Source: Roseospira goensis (lineage in GTDB: Bacteria > Pseudomonadota > Alphaproteobacteria > Rhodospirillales > Rhodospirillaceae). Taken from it: a stretch of DNA of 64,000 nucleotides. Shown here piece by piece: positions 63,915 through 64,000 of the stretch; within the stretch, counting starts at the first letter, position 1, and every line of letters begins with the position of its first letter. Made by a program: the position numbers and the translations under genes. The DNA lies in contig NZ_JACIGI010000003.1 in the NCBI RefSeq assembly GCF_014197795.1, forward strand, positions 167,136 through 231,135, written 5' to 3'. Below the pieces are notes generated by a model, which saw nothing but the letters and a program-made list of their open reading frames with translations, did not search any database and was not told the DNA's origin.

Positions 63915-64000
63915 TCAGGCTGCCTGAGACTCTGGAGAAGGCTCCTTGAGAGCGTTTTGAAGGTACGCGAGCGGGGTCAGGCCGTTCAAGGCGCGATGGG
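63915..64000 (-). mobile_element. 3' end of IS3-type transposase (rest outside window)
   Basis: The last 28 codons read HRALNGLTPLAYLQ and end KEPSPESQAA. The HRALNGLTPLxYL pattern is the C-terminal end of rve-type transposases of IS3-like elements. The element end probably lies at about 63896, TGCCCGC, a few bases outside the crtI -35. Confidence 0.8.

Overview
The base composition (about 70% G+C), class I lysyl-tRNA synthetase, CarD/FdxA/SUV3-type helicase genes, a glycogen operon and carotenoid genes (crtI, crtB) whose upstream region carries imperfect TGT-N12-ACA-like sites together suggest an alphaproteobacterium of the Rhodospirillales, probably a purple non-sulfur phototroph. The species cannot be fixed from the window. 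It reads as ordinary chromosome with one insertion-sequence end at the right edge. No rRNA, tRNA or CRISPR array was recognised.

Layout. 1-3545 (-): five-gene operon of a secreted Cys-containing protein, ExbB, two ExbD and a TonB-like protein that runs off the left edge and ends in a BON-like plus DUF4384-like region instead of a TonB C-terminal domain. 3749-8097: a coil/beta/coil flagellin-like protein, a HAD phosphatase-like protein, an MFS transporter and a TSUP exporter. 8114-13850: glycogen metabolism (glgP, glgA, divergent glgC). 13960-17994 (-): threonine aldolase, PmbA/TldE protein, UbiD. 18146-20939: GAF/HD-GYP signalling protein facing a bfd-bfr iron-storage pair. 21053-22886 (-): tightly overlapping O-methyltransferase, methyltransferase and YtoQ genes. 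23150-31354: lysK, carD, fdxA, TerB-like, DUF938, S4 protein, SUV3-like helicase, short HPF. 31710-38484: htpG, a small unknown, an EamA exporter, aconitase.

38938-47608 (+): a branched-chain-amino-acid-type ABC importer (livG, livH, livM, binding protein, livF) interleaved with two CoA ligases, so transport and CoA activation of some carboxylic acid are probably coupled. Hairpins sit in the intercistronic gaps around the binding-protein gene. 47668-53944: ModA-like protein, GIY-YIG-like small protein, cupin, radical SAM protein, ArsC-like protein, large MscS channel. 54116-58568: flagellin, a TPR/O-GlcNAc-transferase-type glycosyltransferase and a methyltransferase, a plausible flagellin-modification neighbourhood. 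58651-60895: MFS, msrA, XRE regulator. 61244-63827 (-): crtI-crtB with a clear terminator and promoter. 63915-64000 (-): 3' end of an IS3-type transposase.

The most unusual signal is a 137-bp dispersed element present three times (22901-23037, 27788-27924 inverted, 55256-55392; 92-97% identical). It is built of two large palindromes and begins and ends with an outward-read TAG. In one copy both terminal TAGs are the exact stop codons of two convergent genes; the other two copies end 14-15 nt before the start codon of the next gene. Short intergenic tandem repeats with units of 5, 8, 13 or 14 nt recur across the window.
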